From Macrostomum hystrix (taxonomy: Eukaryota > Platyhelminthes > Macrostomidae): DNA of 64,000 bases. The position numbers and the translations under genes are program-made. Positions 34,601 through 45,294 of this stretch are shown piece by piece. The DNA is taken from contig CATNEN010000038.1 in NCBI GenBank assembly GCA_950097015.1, positions 9,062,001-9,126,000 of the forward strand, read 5' to 3'. The notes under the pieces were generated by a model. It saw nothing but the letters and a program-made list of their open reading frames with translations. It was not told the DNA's origin and made no database searches. How positions within the stretch are numbered: position 1 is the first letter of the stretch; every line of letters starts with the position of its first letter.

Positions 34601-37600
34601 CAACGGCGCATATGTATGTGGCCAGGGTGAAGAGTGTCTTCAAGTTGCAACCCAAGGTACTTCAGAAAAATAATTCTTACTTAAAGTTTGTTTCGTGACT
34701 GCGTCAACAGATTAACCAACGCCATTTTTTATGCTTTTACAGCTAGGAAATCTAGGGACTGGTTCTAGCATTGTGCTTCACGTTGCTGGCTTTGGCCAGT
34801 CCTGCGGCCAGGTCACCGTTAGACAGCCGAACGCGCCCGTGATTAGCAGAAGCCTTCTGAAAGGAAAAGACTACCTTGTCACAGGTTAGCTACCCTATTC
34901 AAAACTGCTTTGAATTTCATCTTCGACTGTAGTGCATCCTTAAGTTGACGTGAATAATTAAGCCGCAATTTGGTGAGGTCAGCGGGAGAACGGTTAACGC
35001 GTTTGCCTCCCCGACTGTGAGGTTCCTGAGCTCGATTCCGCGGCTAGGCCACATTATTCGTTTGTAGAGAGGTTTTGGAGGCTTTTGTCGTGCTAATTAT
35101 GTCCATTAGGGGGCCGAACACCAAGACACAGTGATAGTGTACGCAGCCTGACAATCAAAATGTCAGGGCCGATGTACACACCTGTGTATGTGCCTGCGTA
35201 CGGTATCTGCTTGCCGGTGTGTTCAAGAGTGATAGCCAGAACCGCCTCTCGTTAACAGTGGGTCGACTGTCACGAAATAATTGTCAGAGCCCGTCCTGCA
35301 ATTGCCGCATTTACCTCACGCAGCTTTACCTCCCAATCTCTTTCAAGGGAGTTGGTAAAGCTAGTCTACAGACACGAATCTCTTGTACTTAGAGTGCGAA
35401 TTTCGCTTTTGAGATGAAACAAGCTTATGACACATCGACCGCGCAGGACACAGTGCTGACAGTGGCGGTCGAACGGAGCATCAGCTGCAGCTATCGGTTT
35501 GCAGCTGGGTTGCCTACTGGCCTAGCAAGCGGCAGAGGCATTCAGCTGCGAATGTACTTGACGGTCAGGAGCAAGTCAGTAGGCTGCAGGCGCACTACCT
35601 GAGGCGTGGTCTCTACGCTAGCGGATGCAGAACATGCCAGGTAAATAGCCGTCTGCATCTTTTTTCTACTTCCAAAATCGTAATTTAACCGTTGAGGCAA
35701 TTTACTTTTTTCGTTGTCGAGGATAAATATTTTTTTCAGAAACTGTTTCGCACTTCTTATGACGTCCTGTCTTGATTATTGCCAATGCACCTTATTGCAG
35801 TTTTCTACTGCACCACAATCATATACTTTGTTTTATACTTTGTTTTATTTTGCAAACACCATCATAGAAAGAATTCCTCAGCCACCTCTATAGAATATAA
35901 TCCTTCTTTTGTATAAAGCCGAGTCAGCCGAAGGGTGTGGCCCAGGAAGACTTTTCCACCAGAAAAGTTGAGTGACACACCGAATAAACACAGGCATAGA
36001 TTTCGTTATTGATGACGGCAACTATTGCGACCTGCACTGCAATCATCCATCAGAATGAGCGACAGTGATGCACCAGAGATTATTGGGAATGAAGTACTCT
36101 ATGTTTAGGTTTCATAAGGATTACTTTCTAGTTGACTCGTAAACTCTTAGACTCGTAAACTCGTAGACTCGTAAACTCGTAGACTCGTAAACTCGTAGAC
36201 TCGTAAACTCGTAGACTCGTAACTCGTAGACTCGTAAACTCGTAGACTCGTAAACTCGTAGACTCGTAAACTCGTAGACTCGTAAACTCGTAGACTCGTA
36301 AATTCGTAGACTCGTAAAGTCGTAGACTCGTAAACTCGTAGACTCGTAAACTCGTAGGCTCGTAAACTCGTAAACTCGTAAACTCGTAGACTCGTAAACT
36401 CGTAGACTCGTAAACTCGTAGACTCGTAAACTCGTAGACTCGTAAACTCGTAGACTCGTAAACTCGTAGACTCGTAAATTCGTAGACTCGTAAAGTCGTA
36501 GACTCGTAAACTCGTAGACTCGTAAACTCGTAGGCTCGTAAACTCGTAAACTCGTAAACTCGTAGACTCGTAAACTCGTAGACTCGTAAACTCGTAGACT
36601 CGTAAACTCGTAGACTCGTAAACTCGTAGACTCGTAAACTCGTAGACTCGTAAACTCGTAGACTCGTAAACTCGTAGACTCGTAAACTCGTAGACTCGTA
36701 AACTAGTAGACTCGTAAACTCGTAGACTCGTAAACTCGTAGACTCGTAAACTCGTAGACTCGTAAACTCGTAGACTCGTAAACTCGTAGACTCGTAAACT
36801 CGTAGACTCGTAAACTCATATTTTCAACCAGATTGAAGACGGTAAAAGTGCATATTCTCTGAGGTCAACCAGCTCAAGCCTGATCTGCAAGCTAAATCCC
36901 GAATCAGATTTCAACATGTGCCACGCACGCTACAGCTACTGCCAGTACTACTCAGATGAGTACACCGGAGCTAGGGCCTGCGCTTGGCACACGAGTAACA
37001 TTAGAGCATACAGAAATTGCTCAGATGAAAATTGAAAGCAAGCAGCTGTATGACATGGTGTCATTGGCTAGAAATGATAAACAAAATGTGTTGTGCTTAT
37101 AACGATATGCAACAAAGTTTTCACTTATCATTGTCCATTGTATTTTTAGCAGCTGTAAACACTGCTTAATGACCATTGCTTTTTTAATCTAATCCTAATC
37201 TGCTTGACCAAAAACTTGTCATTGACTTGCAGTCGCTGTAACAAATATTCATGGTTATAACTCGATGATTGCTGACGTTACTAGAGCGTCTATTAAATGC
37301 GTATTTGTTCGAGAGATTCCATTTTAAACAATAGCGCCTACTTCTTATATTTTTTGCTTTCGTTTACTTGACAACTACATCGCAAATATATGAAATACAC
37401 TGGCTCTTACGGGAAAAATCTTATCTTCGGCCAGAACCGTTGAATACATCTCTACGGTCTGCGGACTTGATTCTTGTCCCCAAATGCGTAACAAAAATTT
37501 GGCCCGTGTTCTTGAGTTTCCTGTGCTTGCGTTGCTCCGTTTTGGTGCAGCAAAATTATATGTCAGGTACCACTGGGTAGTTCTGCCGTTAAACACCACC

Positions 37601-40600
37601 TTGTCACTTAAACCTCAAAACCAAGCAGTTAAAACCCTTTAAAAACAATCAGTTAAACCCCTTCAAACCAAGCAGTTAAACCCCTTCAAACCAAGCAGTT
37701 AAACCCCTTCAAACCAATCAGTTAAACCTCTTCAAACCAAGCAGTTAAACCTCTTCAAACCAAGCAGTTAAACCCCTTCAAACGAATCAGTTAAACCTCT
37801 TCAAACCAATCAGTTAAACCTCTTCAAACCAATCAGTTAAACCTCTTCAAACCAATCAGTTAAACCTCTTCAAACCAATCAGTTAAACCTCTTCAAACCA
37901 ATCAGTTAAACCTCTTCAAACCAATCAGTTAAACCTCTTCAAACCAAGCAGTTAAACCTCTTCAAACCAAGCAGTTAAACCTCTTCAAACCAAGCAGTTA
38001 AACCCCTTCAAACCAATCAGTTAAACCTCTTCAAACCAAGCAGTTAAACCCCTTCAAACCAATCAGTTAAACCTCTTCAAACCAATCAGTTAAACCTCTT
38101 CAAACCAATCAGTTAAACCCCTTCAAACCAATCAGTTAAACCTCTTCAAACCAATCAGTTAAACCTCTTCAAACCAAGCAGTTAAACCTCTTCAAACCAA
38201 GCAGTTAAACCCCTTCAAACCAATCAGTTAAACCTCTTCAAACCAATCAGTTAAACCTCTTCAAACCAATCAGTTAAACCCCTTCAAACCAATCATTTAA
38301 ACCCCTTCAAACCAATCAGTTAAACCTCTTCAAACCAATCAGTTAAACCCCTTCAAACCAATCATTTAAACCTCTTCAAACCAAGCAGTTAAACCTCTTC
38401 AAACCAATCAGTTAAACCTCTTCAAACCAATCAGTTAAACCCCTTCAAACCAATCATTTAAACCCCTTCAAACCAATCAGTTAAACCTCTTCAAACCAAT
38501 CAGTTAAACCCCTTCAAACCAATCAGTTAAACCCCTTCAAACCAATCAGTTAAACCTCTTCAAACCAATCAGTTAAACCTCTTCAAACCAAGCAGTTAAA
38601 CCTCTTCAAACCAAGCAGTTAAACCTCTTCAAACCAATCAGTTAAACCTCTTCAAACCAATCAGTTAAACCTCTTCAAACCAAGCAGTTAAACCTCTTCA
38701 AACCAATCAGTTAAACCTCTTCAAACCAATCAGTTAAACCTCTTCAAACCAAGCAGTTAAACCTCTTCAAACCAATCAGTTAAACCTCTTCAAACCAATC
38801 AGTTAAACCCCTTCAAACCAATCAGTTAAACCTCTTCAAACCAATCAGTTAAACCTCTTCAAACCAAGCAGTTAAACCCCTTCAAACCAATCAGTTAAAC
38901 CCCTTCAAACCAATCATTTAAACCCCTTCAAACCAATCAGTTAAACCCCTTCAAACCAATCATTTAAACCTCTTCAAACCAATCAGTTAAACCTCTTCAA
39001 ACGTAGCAGTTAAACCTCTTCAAACCAAGCAGTTAAACCTCTTCAAACCAATCAGTTAAACCTCTTCAAACCAATCAGTTAAACCTCTTCAAACCAATCA
39101 GTTAAACCTCTTCAAACCAAGCAGTTAAACCTCTTCAAACCAATCAGTTAAACCCCTTCAAACCAATCAGTTAAACCTCTTCAAACCAAGCAGTTAAACC
39201 TCTTCAAACCAATCAGTTAAACCTCTTCAAACCAAGCAGTTAAACCTCTTCAAACCAATCAGTTAAACCCCTTCAAACCAAGCAGTTAAACCTCTTCAAA
39301 CCAAGCAGTTAAACCCCTTCAAACCAATCAGTTAAACCCCTTCAAACCAAGCAGTTAAACCCCTTCAAACCAAGCAGTTAAACCTCTTCAAACCAAGCAG
39401 TTAAACCTCTTCAAACCAATCAGTTAAACCTCTTCAAACCAATCAGTTAAACCCCTTCAAACCAAGCAGTTAAACCCCTTCAAACCAAGCAGTTAAACCT
39501 CTTCAAACCAAGCAGTTAAACCTCTTCAAACCAATCAGTTAAACCTCTTCAAACCAATCAGTTAAACCTCTTCAAACCAATCAGTTAAACCTCTTCAAAC
39601 CAAGCAGTTAAACCTCTTCAAACCAATCAGTTAAACCCCTTCAAACCAATCAGTTAAACCTCTTCAAACCAAGCAGTTAAACCTCTTCAAACCAATCAGT
39701 TAAACCTCTTCAAACCAAGCAGTTAAACCTCTTCAAACCAATCAGTTAAACCCCTTCAAACCAAGCAGTTAAACCTCTTCAAACCAAGCAGTTAAACCCC
39801 TTCAAACCAATCAGTTAAACCCCTTCAAACCAAGCAGTTAAACCTCTTCAAACCAAGCAGTTAAACCTCTTCAAACCAAGCAGTTAAACCCCTTCAAACC
39901 AAGCAGTTAAACCCCTTCAAACCAATCAGTTAAACCCCTTCAAACCAATCAGTTAAACCTCTTCAAACCAAGCAGTTAAACCTCTTCAAACCAATCAGTT
40001 AAACCTCTTCAAACCAAGCAGTTAAACCTCTTCAAACCAATCAGTTAAACCTCTTCAAACCAATCAGTTAAACCTCTTCAAACCAAGCAGTTAAACCTCT
40101 TCAAACCAATCAGTTAAACCCCTTCAAACCAATCAGTTAAACCTCTTCAAACCAAATATTAAACCTCTCCTAACTATTCCCTTAAATGCTTTTCTTTAAC
40201 ATTTCCCAGTTGTCAATAACGAAGACAGATTTCTAGTGGTTTGCTGTTAAATCATGTTAACAAATTGGTTGCTTTAATGATTGCTAAATAGTATAAATAT
40301 TTTAAGATCCAATAAAGAAGAAAATCAATTGGATGAGAGCACACACGAACCGCTGATGTTTTCAAATCAGCAAATTGAAATATGGCAAACAGAACAAGCA
40401 GAAAGGCAAACAAGTCATGCAATAAACCTGTCATAGAACAGAAACAGAAAATAACAACTGCCCAGTACTCTCTCTACCTGGTCTATTTTGGCCTGCCTGA
40501 GTGACTGCTGCATCTGAGCAAGTGACATTGTTTCAAGCGATTGGAGGTGATGACTTGGTCTTATCAGTGATTAAAAAAGACTTTAAAAACTTTGTACAGT

Positions 40601-43600
40601 GAATAAATGACTGTATTTACCACATCCATGAGGTTTGCACTGCGGTTCGCACAGCGACTTCTCTCCTGCATCAGAGGGGGCGAAATGCGGGAGGTGGAGA
40701 TGCGGAAAGATCCGGTAATCGCCGGATTTTATTGGATTTCACCAGCTTACTCAAATCTGGACCGAAAATTAATAGCCGACCCCACAGTCCCTGGGGCGAG
40801 ATTAATTTCCCCCTTTAAGCCGAGTCAATAAAATCGGCAAAGCGGTTTGTTCTAGTTCACGATTTCATCGCCCCGTCAAAAGCTTTGAATCTGGTTTTCA
40901 GTTATTTTATACACAGTTTTATTATTTCTTAGTAAGTCAAGCCCCACTCTGAACTCACCACATCCTGATAGCTGGGGAAGTAGTTCTGCTCAATCAGGGG
41001 GAAATAGTCATCACCTGTGCGACCCTGAATCTGGGCCAGGTGGGCGAACTGAAAGCATTAATGAAGTTGGAGTTGTATGAAGTTGGAAATGAGAGCAGTC
41101 ATGTTTGTTTGTGAAACGTATTTGCGTTATTTTTCTCTTTACATGCTACTTCAAAGTAGCATGTGAAACATTTCTGAAACTCACAAGCCAGGCCCGCTCG
41201 GAGCAGTTGAAGAGTGCCATGGCGCTGTTCAGTGTGGGAACCCCGGCGTGCATGAAGCCGATAATTATCCTGCGCCAATCCTGATCGGCGTCTGTCACGT
41301 GCTGCCGCACCAGGACAAAGTCCGGCTTGAAGCTACTGTGGGTTGAATTAGATTCATTAAAAATATACAGTGTGCACTGACCAGCACCTCATTTTCACAC
41401 CTCACTAACGCAACACAAAAGCCATGCACTGACCAAAACCCCATTTTCACACCTCGCTAACGAAACACAAAAGCCATGCACTGACCATAAACTCATTTTG
41501 ACACCTCGCTAACGAAACACAAAAGCCGTGCACTGACCATAACCTCATTTTGACACCTCGCTAACGAAACACAAAAGCCGTGCACTGACCAACACCCCGT
41601 TTTCACACCTCACTAACGAAACACAAAAGCCATGCACTGACCATAAACTCATTTTGACACCTCACTAATGAAACACAAAAGCCATGCACTGACCATAAAC
41701 TCATTTTGACACCTCACTAATGAAACACAAAAGCCGTGCACTGAAATACACAAGGTTAAAGAAACGAAAGCAACTAAATTGTCAGGATCATTTTGCCATG
41801 AACCGTCTGTGAGCTTATCTTGCTTTCTTGCAGTTCCGAAAAAGAAACGCCATTTCGCCCGACAGTTCTCCAGAGAGAGATGGCGAAGGAGAAAGAGATA
41901 AAATTAATCAGCGACCAGCGAAAAATGGCGCAGCTATAGGATTCGGGTTTTCCCGCCTCCTTCAGGGATTTGAGGCAGGGCTTGGCCGCATAAGGACACG
42001 CTTGAAAGGCTACACGAAAGCCTGTCGGCCTCTGTAGCTCCCTCTTGGCCTCCCCATCAATCCTCATGCGACAGGCATCCTGCTTCGTGACTGAAAACCG
42101 AGTGCAGCCATATCTGACATGGTACTTGGGGATCTCAGAGACTGAAGAGATGATTGAAAGGCCGGGGGGAATAAAAAGCTCGCCAATCAAAAGCTCTACA
42201 TACGCGTTTGGAGAGTGTACGTGACAGCTGTCACAGACACGATTAACAGAAGACGGATTTTAAACTTTTTTCATTTTGTGCACAATGTCTCCCTTATCTG
42301 ACTTGGTGACTATCTCATCGCTCAGGTACTGTTAGCACTGGGGGTTGGTGGCAGAGCGGTCTAACGCGTTTGCCTCTCGGACCCTGAGCTCGATTCCACG
42401 ACGAGGCCACATTAATTTGGGGCGCAGCCGCGGAGAGAAATCTTGTGGCTTCTCGTGCGATTCACGTCCTTTGAGGGCCAACCTCCACGGCACTGTGAGA
42501 GTGTACACTGCCTGACGATGAGAAAGTCAGGGCAGATGTTCACACCTGTGTGAGCATGTGCCTGCGTATGTTATCTGTGTGCGTGCGTGCTCAGGAGTTA
42601 GCTGAATAAGCAGAATCGCATCCTAGCTCGCTGGCTGCGGGACCACTGTTATTAAATCATGTGCCAGTGTCGACATTCCCACTCCACTCTAAATTCACTC
42701 GCTATCCGACGCCACCCACCTGGCCGCCTTGCCATCGTAAGTCGAGACTCCGCCTGAGACGCCGACCAGTTCAACAGTGCAGCCGCTCTTTGAGTTGGAA
42801 GTCAAGCGAATGTCCGGGAACATGGCCTGCGTTCAAATTTGGAATTCATTTCAATAAAAACCATTTAATTAAGGTCCTGTAACTTTTATTCGTGAGGTAT
42901 GTTTTGAGAAAAATAAATTTCTTACGATTCAGTAAAATCGTATTTACCTCATTAGAATTGCAAATTCAAATGAATTTTTAATCCCATTTCGATTTTGCAA
43001 CTGAAAACGCATTTTAACTTCGATTAACAGTCGAATGCTGGACGTTTCGATAAAGCAGCCTCGCAGCCGATGCTTTAACACGATTAGCATACTGTACTGG
43101 GAGCCCCGATAAAAACTAAAAAAATACACAAAAAATTTTTGAATTAATTACCTGCTCGACACGAATGTCCCAGTCTGTCATAATCTTGCGGCCACGGAAA
43201 TATTTAGACCTGGAAATTTTTTTGTAAATAAGAAATTTAGTCCACTGGTCAATGGATATTGTGCTGGGCTGGTCCGACCTACCAGTCAGTGTGGGGCTCA
43301 TCCACCACCAGCAGGGTCTTGCAGCGGTCCTTGTTGTAGGCGTGCGCCTTGCCGAAGATGCCGCGGCTGATGCCTATCTGACTGGCGAAGCTGCTGCCGC
43401 CGCTGCTTGCTCCGCCGCCGCCGCCGCCGCCTCCACCGGAAGCGGAGAATGGGTTCACTAGGCTGGATGGCACCGACTTTGATGGCGATGTTGGCGCGCT
43501 TGGTGATGGGCCTCGCCTGCTAAAGAATGACGTTGTGGACGGCTGCGGCTGCGGCTGCGGCGGTGGTGGCGGTGGTGGCTGTGGTGTCGTTTGTTGCTGC

Positions 43601-43671
43601 TGCGTTTCTTCGCCTTCGCCCTCGCCTTGGACATCTCCAGAAGAGAACCGTCGTCTGATGTAGCCCAGCAT
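28670..43671 (-). CDS. SYN: Synapsin, ten coding exons, with TIMP nested in intron 5
   Basis: Exons in transcript order: 43671-43283, 43209-43152, 42826-42720, 41335-41185, 41048-40959, 33223-33158, 30328-30186, 30077-30003, 29594-29492 and 29008-28670. All junction phases match and give 506 residues. Synapsins coat synaptic vesicles and control the reserve pool. Domain A at the N-terminus keeps the kinase site (MLGYIRRRFSSGD). A Pro/Gln/Ser/Gly linker follows, then domain C with LLVVDEPHTDW, SFKPDFVLVRQH, MKIGHGHNGLGK (ATP-binding loop), AVAKTYATTEALIDAKFD, SGNWK and LFGGLDICSVE. After MPLLGD and a Gln-rich linker, the C-terminus LRKTFAGIFGDM is domain E. Domain-E and domain-A conservation supports a full-length, functional protein. 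Introns carry two minisatellites besides those in intron 5, several SINEs and a Tc1-like element. Confidence 0.95.
29220..29480 (+). mobile_element. SINE family A, copy 5, ending beside synapsin exon 9
   Basis: Head GGCAGAGCGGTAAATACG, B box GAGCTCGATTCC, and body truncated internally (GAGGGCAAAACGTGTGTGCTC joins two distant parts). The ATT tail stops about 20 bases from the synapsin exon 9 splice donor at 29491. Confidence 0.88.
29660..29845 (+). mobile_element. SINE family B, copy 3, truncated
   Basis: Has GAAGGTCGGGGGTTCGATTC, the ACTCCACT junction and a shortened core ending in TTTCATGGACTGAAGGCTG. Confidence 0.7.
30592..30665 (+). mobile_element. SINE family A, copy 6, left part (interrupted by Tc1-like element)
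   Basis: Contains GGCAAAGTGGTTAACGCG through GGCGAGGCCACATTTA, then breaks at a TA where the Tc1-like element begins. The right part resumes at 32172 with TTTGGGGCGCAGCCGCGG. Confidence 0.92.
30666..32171 (-). mobile_element. Tc1-like DNA transposon inserted in a SINE
   Basis: The inverted ends share ACTCAGCAACATTAAAAACC and continue with GCCACCCTAGAGCG; a TA flanks each side as expected for the Tc1/mariner superfamily. About 1.5 kb long with one transposase frame on the minus strand, broken by frameshifts. The surrounding SINE A copy is continuous if the element and one TA are removed, which fixes the borders. Confidence 0.95.
30892..31960 (-). pseudogene. Tc1-like transposase, DD34E, frameshifted
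   Basis: Starts at MVRHMTDGERWRAIGML (31960) with a helix-turn-helix region (MSIRAVARQFGRSRSTIRSL). The frame shifts near 31590 to the catalytic part: VVFTDESRF (first Asp), ILLDDNAPPH (second Asp) and MNPIEHVWD (Glu), with 34 residues between the last two. A second shift near 31070 moves to the C-terminal part (LPRNFLRRLILGMPRRV). All three catalytic residues are present, but the two shifts make the gene inactive as it stands, unless they are assembly errors. Confidence 0.9.
32172..32465 (+). mobile_element. SINE family A, copy 6, right part
   Basis: Runs from TTTGGGGCGCAGCCGCGG through GTGTGTGCTCAGGAGTCAGC to the ATTATAAATTATTATT tail; continues the copy split at 30665. Confidence 0.92.
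32466..33157. other. Synapsin intron 6 sequence, nothing else recognised
   Basis: No array, SINE or coding segment was identified in this part of the intron. Confidence 0.45.
33640..33965. repeat. Foldback-like region with nested inverted repeats
   Basis: CCAGATAAATTT and AAATTTATCTGG form one hairpin at the left. A perfect 24-bp palindrome (half-site TTTAATCGGCCT) lies at 33859-33882. Outer arms TTAATCCCCAGCTTGGCCCGG (33807 on) and CCGGGCCAAGCTTTAGGATTAA (33938 on) pair with few mismatches. CCATAGAC and GTCTATGG occur at both sides. Likely a MITE or foldback element, nested. Confidence 0.6.
34284..37035 (+). CDS. TIMP: Tissue inhibitor of metalloproteinases, nested in synapsin intron 5
   Basis: Exons 34284-34464, 34559-34656, 34743-34884, 35447-35640 and 36832-37035 join in phase to 272 residues. 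TIMPs are secreted inhibitors of matrix metalloproteinases. A signal peptide (QLPKLLLLLLMLLNGGLSA) precedes CSCRPQNPQHPQLAFCHSDF, the hallmark start of the inhibitory domain. VLKVKIKYV, VARVKSVFK, FGQSCGQV, LLKGKDYLVTG and CSWVAYW follow, then GCRTC. All six N-domain cysteines are present, and the last exon has a Cys-rich C-domain (MCHARYSYC, ACAW). The predicted cleavage site lies seven residues before the first Cys, unusual because the free Cys1 amine normally binds the metalloproteinase zinc. The exon 4 start was chosen by phase and by agreement of LQLSVCSWVAYW with the family. Confidence 0.92.
34970..35310 (+). mobile_element. SINE family A, copy 7, in TIMP intron 3
   Basis: Head GAGAACGGTTAACGCGTTTG, B box GAGCTCGATTCCGCGG, and a more diverged body (GGGGGCCGAACACCAAGAC). 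It is among the older copies by divergence. Confidence 0.85.
35641..36130. other. TIMP intron 4, left part, nothing recognised
   Basis: AT-rich sequence without a supported gene or repeat before the 16-bp array starts. Confidence 0.45.
36133..36818. repeat. Minisatellite in TIMP intron 4, 16-bp unit, about 43 copies
   Basis: Unit ACTCGTAAACTCGTAG. A block with AATTCGTAGACTCGTAAAGT is duplicated at about 36300 and 36480, giving an about 180-bp higher-order copy. The array ends about 15 bases before the acceptor of TIMP exon 5. Confidence 0.96.
37036..37605. other. TIMP 3' region
   Basis: Presumed TIMP 3' UTR and flank. No clear AATAAA and no second gene was found before the large array. Confidence 0.45.
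37608..40165. repeat. Largest minisatellite of the window, 23-bp unit, about 110 copies
   Basis: Unit core CAGTTAAACCTCTTCAAACC with two main variable sites (CCCTTC or CTCTTC; CCAATCAG or CCAAGCAG) and a rarer ATCATTTAAA form. A block of about 600 bp from about 39060 resembles the block from about 39500 in its order of variants. It lies in synapsin intron 5, between TIMP and synapsin exon 5. Confidence 0.97.
40170..40955. other. Synapsin intron 5, right end
   Basis: No gene. Around 40680-40840 there is a MITE-like stretch (GATCCGGTAATCGCCGGATT inverted repeat and later AAAATCGG). Otherwise nothing recognised. Confidence 0.4.
41385..41745. repeat. Minisatellite in synapsin intron 3, about 53-bp unit, 6-7 copies
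   Basis: Longest unit of the window: GCACTGACCATAAACTCATT, TTGACACCTC, CTAACGAAACACAAAAGCC. Variation between copies is low. Confidence 0.92.
42335..42665 (+). mobile_element. SINE family A, copy 8, in synapsin intron 3
   Basis: Head GGTGGCAGAGCGGTCTAACG, B box GAGCTCGATTCC, and body through GGCTGCGGGACCACTG. It stops about 55 bases from synapsin exon 3. Confidence 0.9.
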
Positions 43672-44650
43672 TTTCACTGTCAGAAGTAATAAGACGGTTT
43701 GAGGTCGTGTGAACTGGGTGCAGCCCTTGGAATTGAAGCACTAAGAAATTTAGCGTCTTGCTAATTTTTTCAATAGTCTTTTTTGGGCTGAGATCCTATG
43801 CTACTCTGATGGGTGTGGACATGGTGGGCCAATGTGTCAATGGTGCGCGGCTGTGTGAAATTAATGGCTGCTCTGCTAGGTCAAATCAAAACTGTAACGT
43901 ATCGTCAACTTACAAGTTGAAGCGTTTGGTAGCTGCGTCATGGCTTGAATACCTCTGTTTAGGAGCGTTGAAAACTTTGACAAAAGTAAAGAAAACCAAG
44001 TTTTAGTGCCGAATTCTGATTTCTCTACTGATTCCGCTCTCAACCAGCTTCCTAGATCGTGTGGGAGAGCAATCCCCTATAAATTACGGCGGCCAGTCTT
44101 TGGCCAGCTCCGTCTGTTTGAAGTGGACGTTGAGCAGCAGAAGCACGGCGTGATGACAACGCGGGGATGACTTTATTGACGCTGCAAATTTCCCATACTC
44201 TCTGGGAAGAGTTTGGTAAGGGAACAGAGGATGGGGCTAGGAAGGCAGCAATTTTTGGGTGGAAAATTGATACACCGCAATGCGTTGAGGCCATGCTGCT
44301 GTTGCTGCTGTCAAGTGTCGTGAGGTTTTTCAACCCGAACGCCCTGTTTTCCCACTAATTTGCCTTTCAAATGAACCGGACATCAGCGCCCCTGGTAAGC
44401 ACTTTTGGGCATCGGAGTAGCAGTTGAGCAGCCTAATTTACCCGGCAAGCAGATTTTAAGTAAAAAAAGGTACAAGAAATGGGCGGGCTTGTCACCTGCG
44501 GGGCCTTGATCCGTCTCGAGTGAACTCACCTGACGCTCCAGATGCAGAAAATTTAGTTTAGTGTGCACGTATTCGACAGTTTATTTGTGTGATTTTCAGT
44601 GGACTCAACAAGTCGAGCTGGCCACAAAACTACTGAAAGTCCATTCAGAA
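43672..44650. other. Synapsin upstream region, no gene supported
   Basis: Probably contains the synapsin 5' UTR and promoter on the minus strand. Short open frames exist, but none has family features. A segment at 44600-44671 after a good acceptor is exon-like on the plus strand, without support. Confidence 0.4.
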
Positions 44651-44653
44651 TTT

Positions 44654-45001
44654 CTAGTCAACAGCAAACGGGTCTTGTCTTTTATTGGTTGCTGCCGCTG
44701 ATGCCACTGCTAAGCGAGTGGCTAGGAGGGCAGCGGACCAGACTGAAGCCAGCTGACACTGCTCTTGGAGTGAAGATAGAGACATGGGCTGCGATAGGAA
44801 GGAGGAGGATGGGATGGCAGTAGGCGGTCTGCTCAGCTCCGTGGCCTCTGGGGGCGATAGCGATAGACTGTACTCAGCCGTGTGTACTGCTGATACGGAG
44901 GCTGCCCTGGGGGTTGATAATTTATCCGCCCCGCGACTCTTTCTTCCCCTCCATCCACATTCCCCTATTTCGTCTCGCCTCCGTAGTTGGTTCTTGTACA
45001 C
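44654..45001 (-). CDS. Possible alternative last exon of the two-pass membrane protein gene
   Basis: After a good acceptor (ACATTTTTTAG on the minus strand) an open frame of 115 codons starts in phase 0 with VYKNQLRRRDEIGECGW and is Ser/Pro-rich (STPRAASVSAVHTAEYSLSL). Exon 3 of the gene at 47060-49798 also ends in phase 0 with a cytosolic GEHHK, so splicing from it to here would give a Ser-rich tail in place of the Gln/Glu-rich one. This rests only on phase and composition. Confidence 0.33.
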   Translation of the reverse strand: MYKNQLRRRDEIGECGWRGRKSRGADKLSTPRAASVSAVHTAEYSLSLSPPEATELSRPPTAIPSSSFLSQPMSLSSLQEQCQLASVWSAALLATRLAVASAAATNKRQDPFAVD

Positions 45002-45294
45002 CTAAAAAATGTCAGACGCCGTCATTCACCACAGACTAAGCAGGCCGTGCTGAGCGCATGCGTGTGCCTTGGCGCTTAGCTAGACATTGATTCCGTAGGA
45101 GCCAATGGAAATTGAATTGAAAATAATGATACAGGAATTAAAAAAATCCAACTGAAAATTGATTGGCGTGTGTAAACACGGCGAATTAAAAATTGACATA
45201 TCTCCCGCATTTTTATCGAATATGCTCGGTAAATCAGTGCTTGACCTCCGTTATAAAAAAACTAGGCTTGATTAACATAATTAATTTAATTTAC

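Noticed and set aside
37608-40165. CRISPR-like array
   Set aside because: Units are directly adjacent, without unique spacers, and the context is an animal intron; it is a minisatellite.
44600-44671. Exon-like plus-strand segment (WTQQVELATKLLKVHSEFL)
   Set aside because: Flanked by a good acceptor, but the possible donor is poor (GTCTTG), no partner exons were found on the plus strand, and it overlaps the minus-strand candidate exon at 44654-45001.
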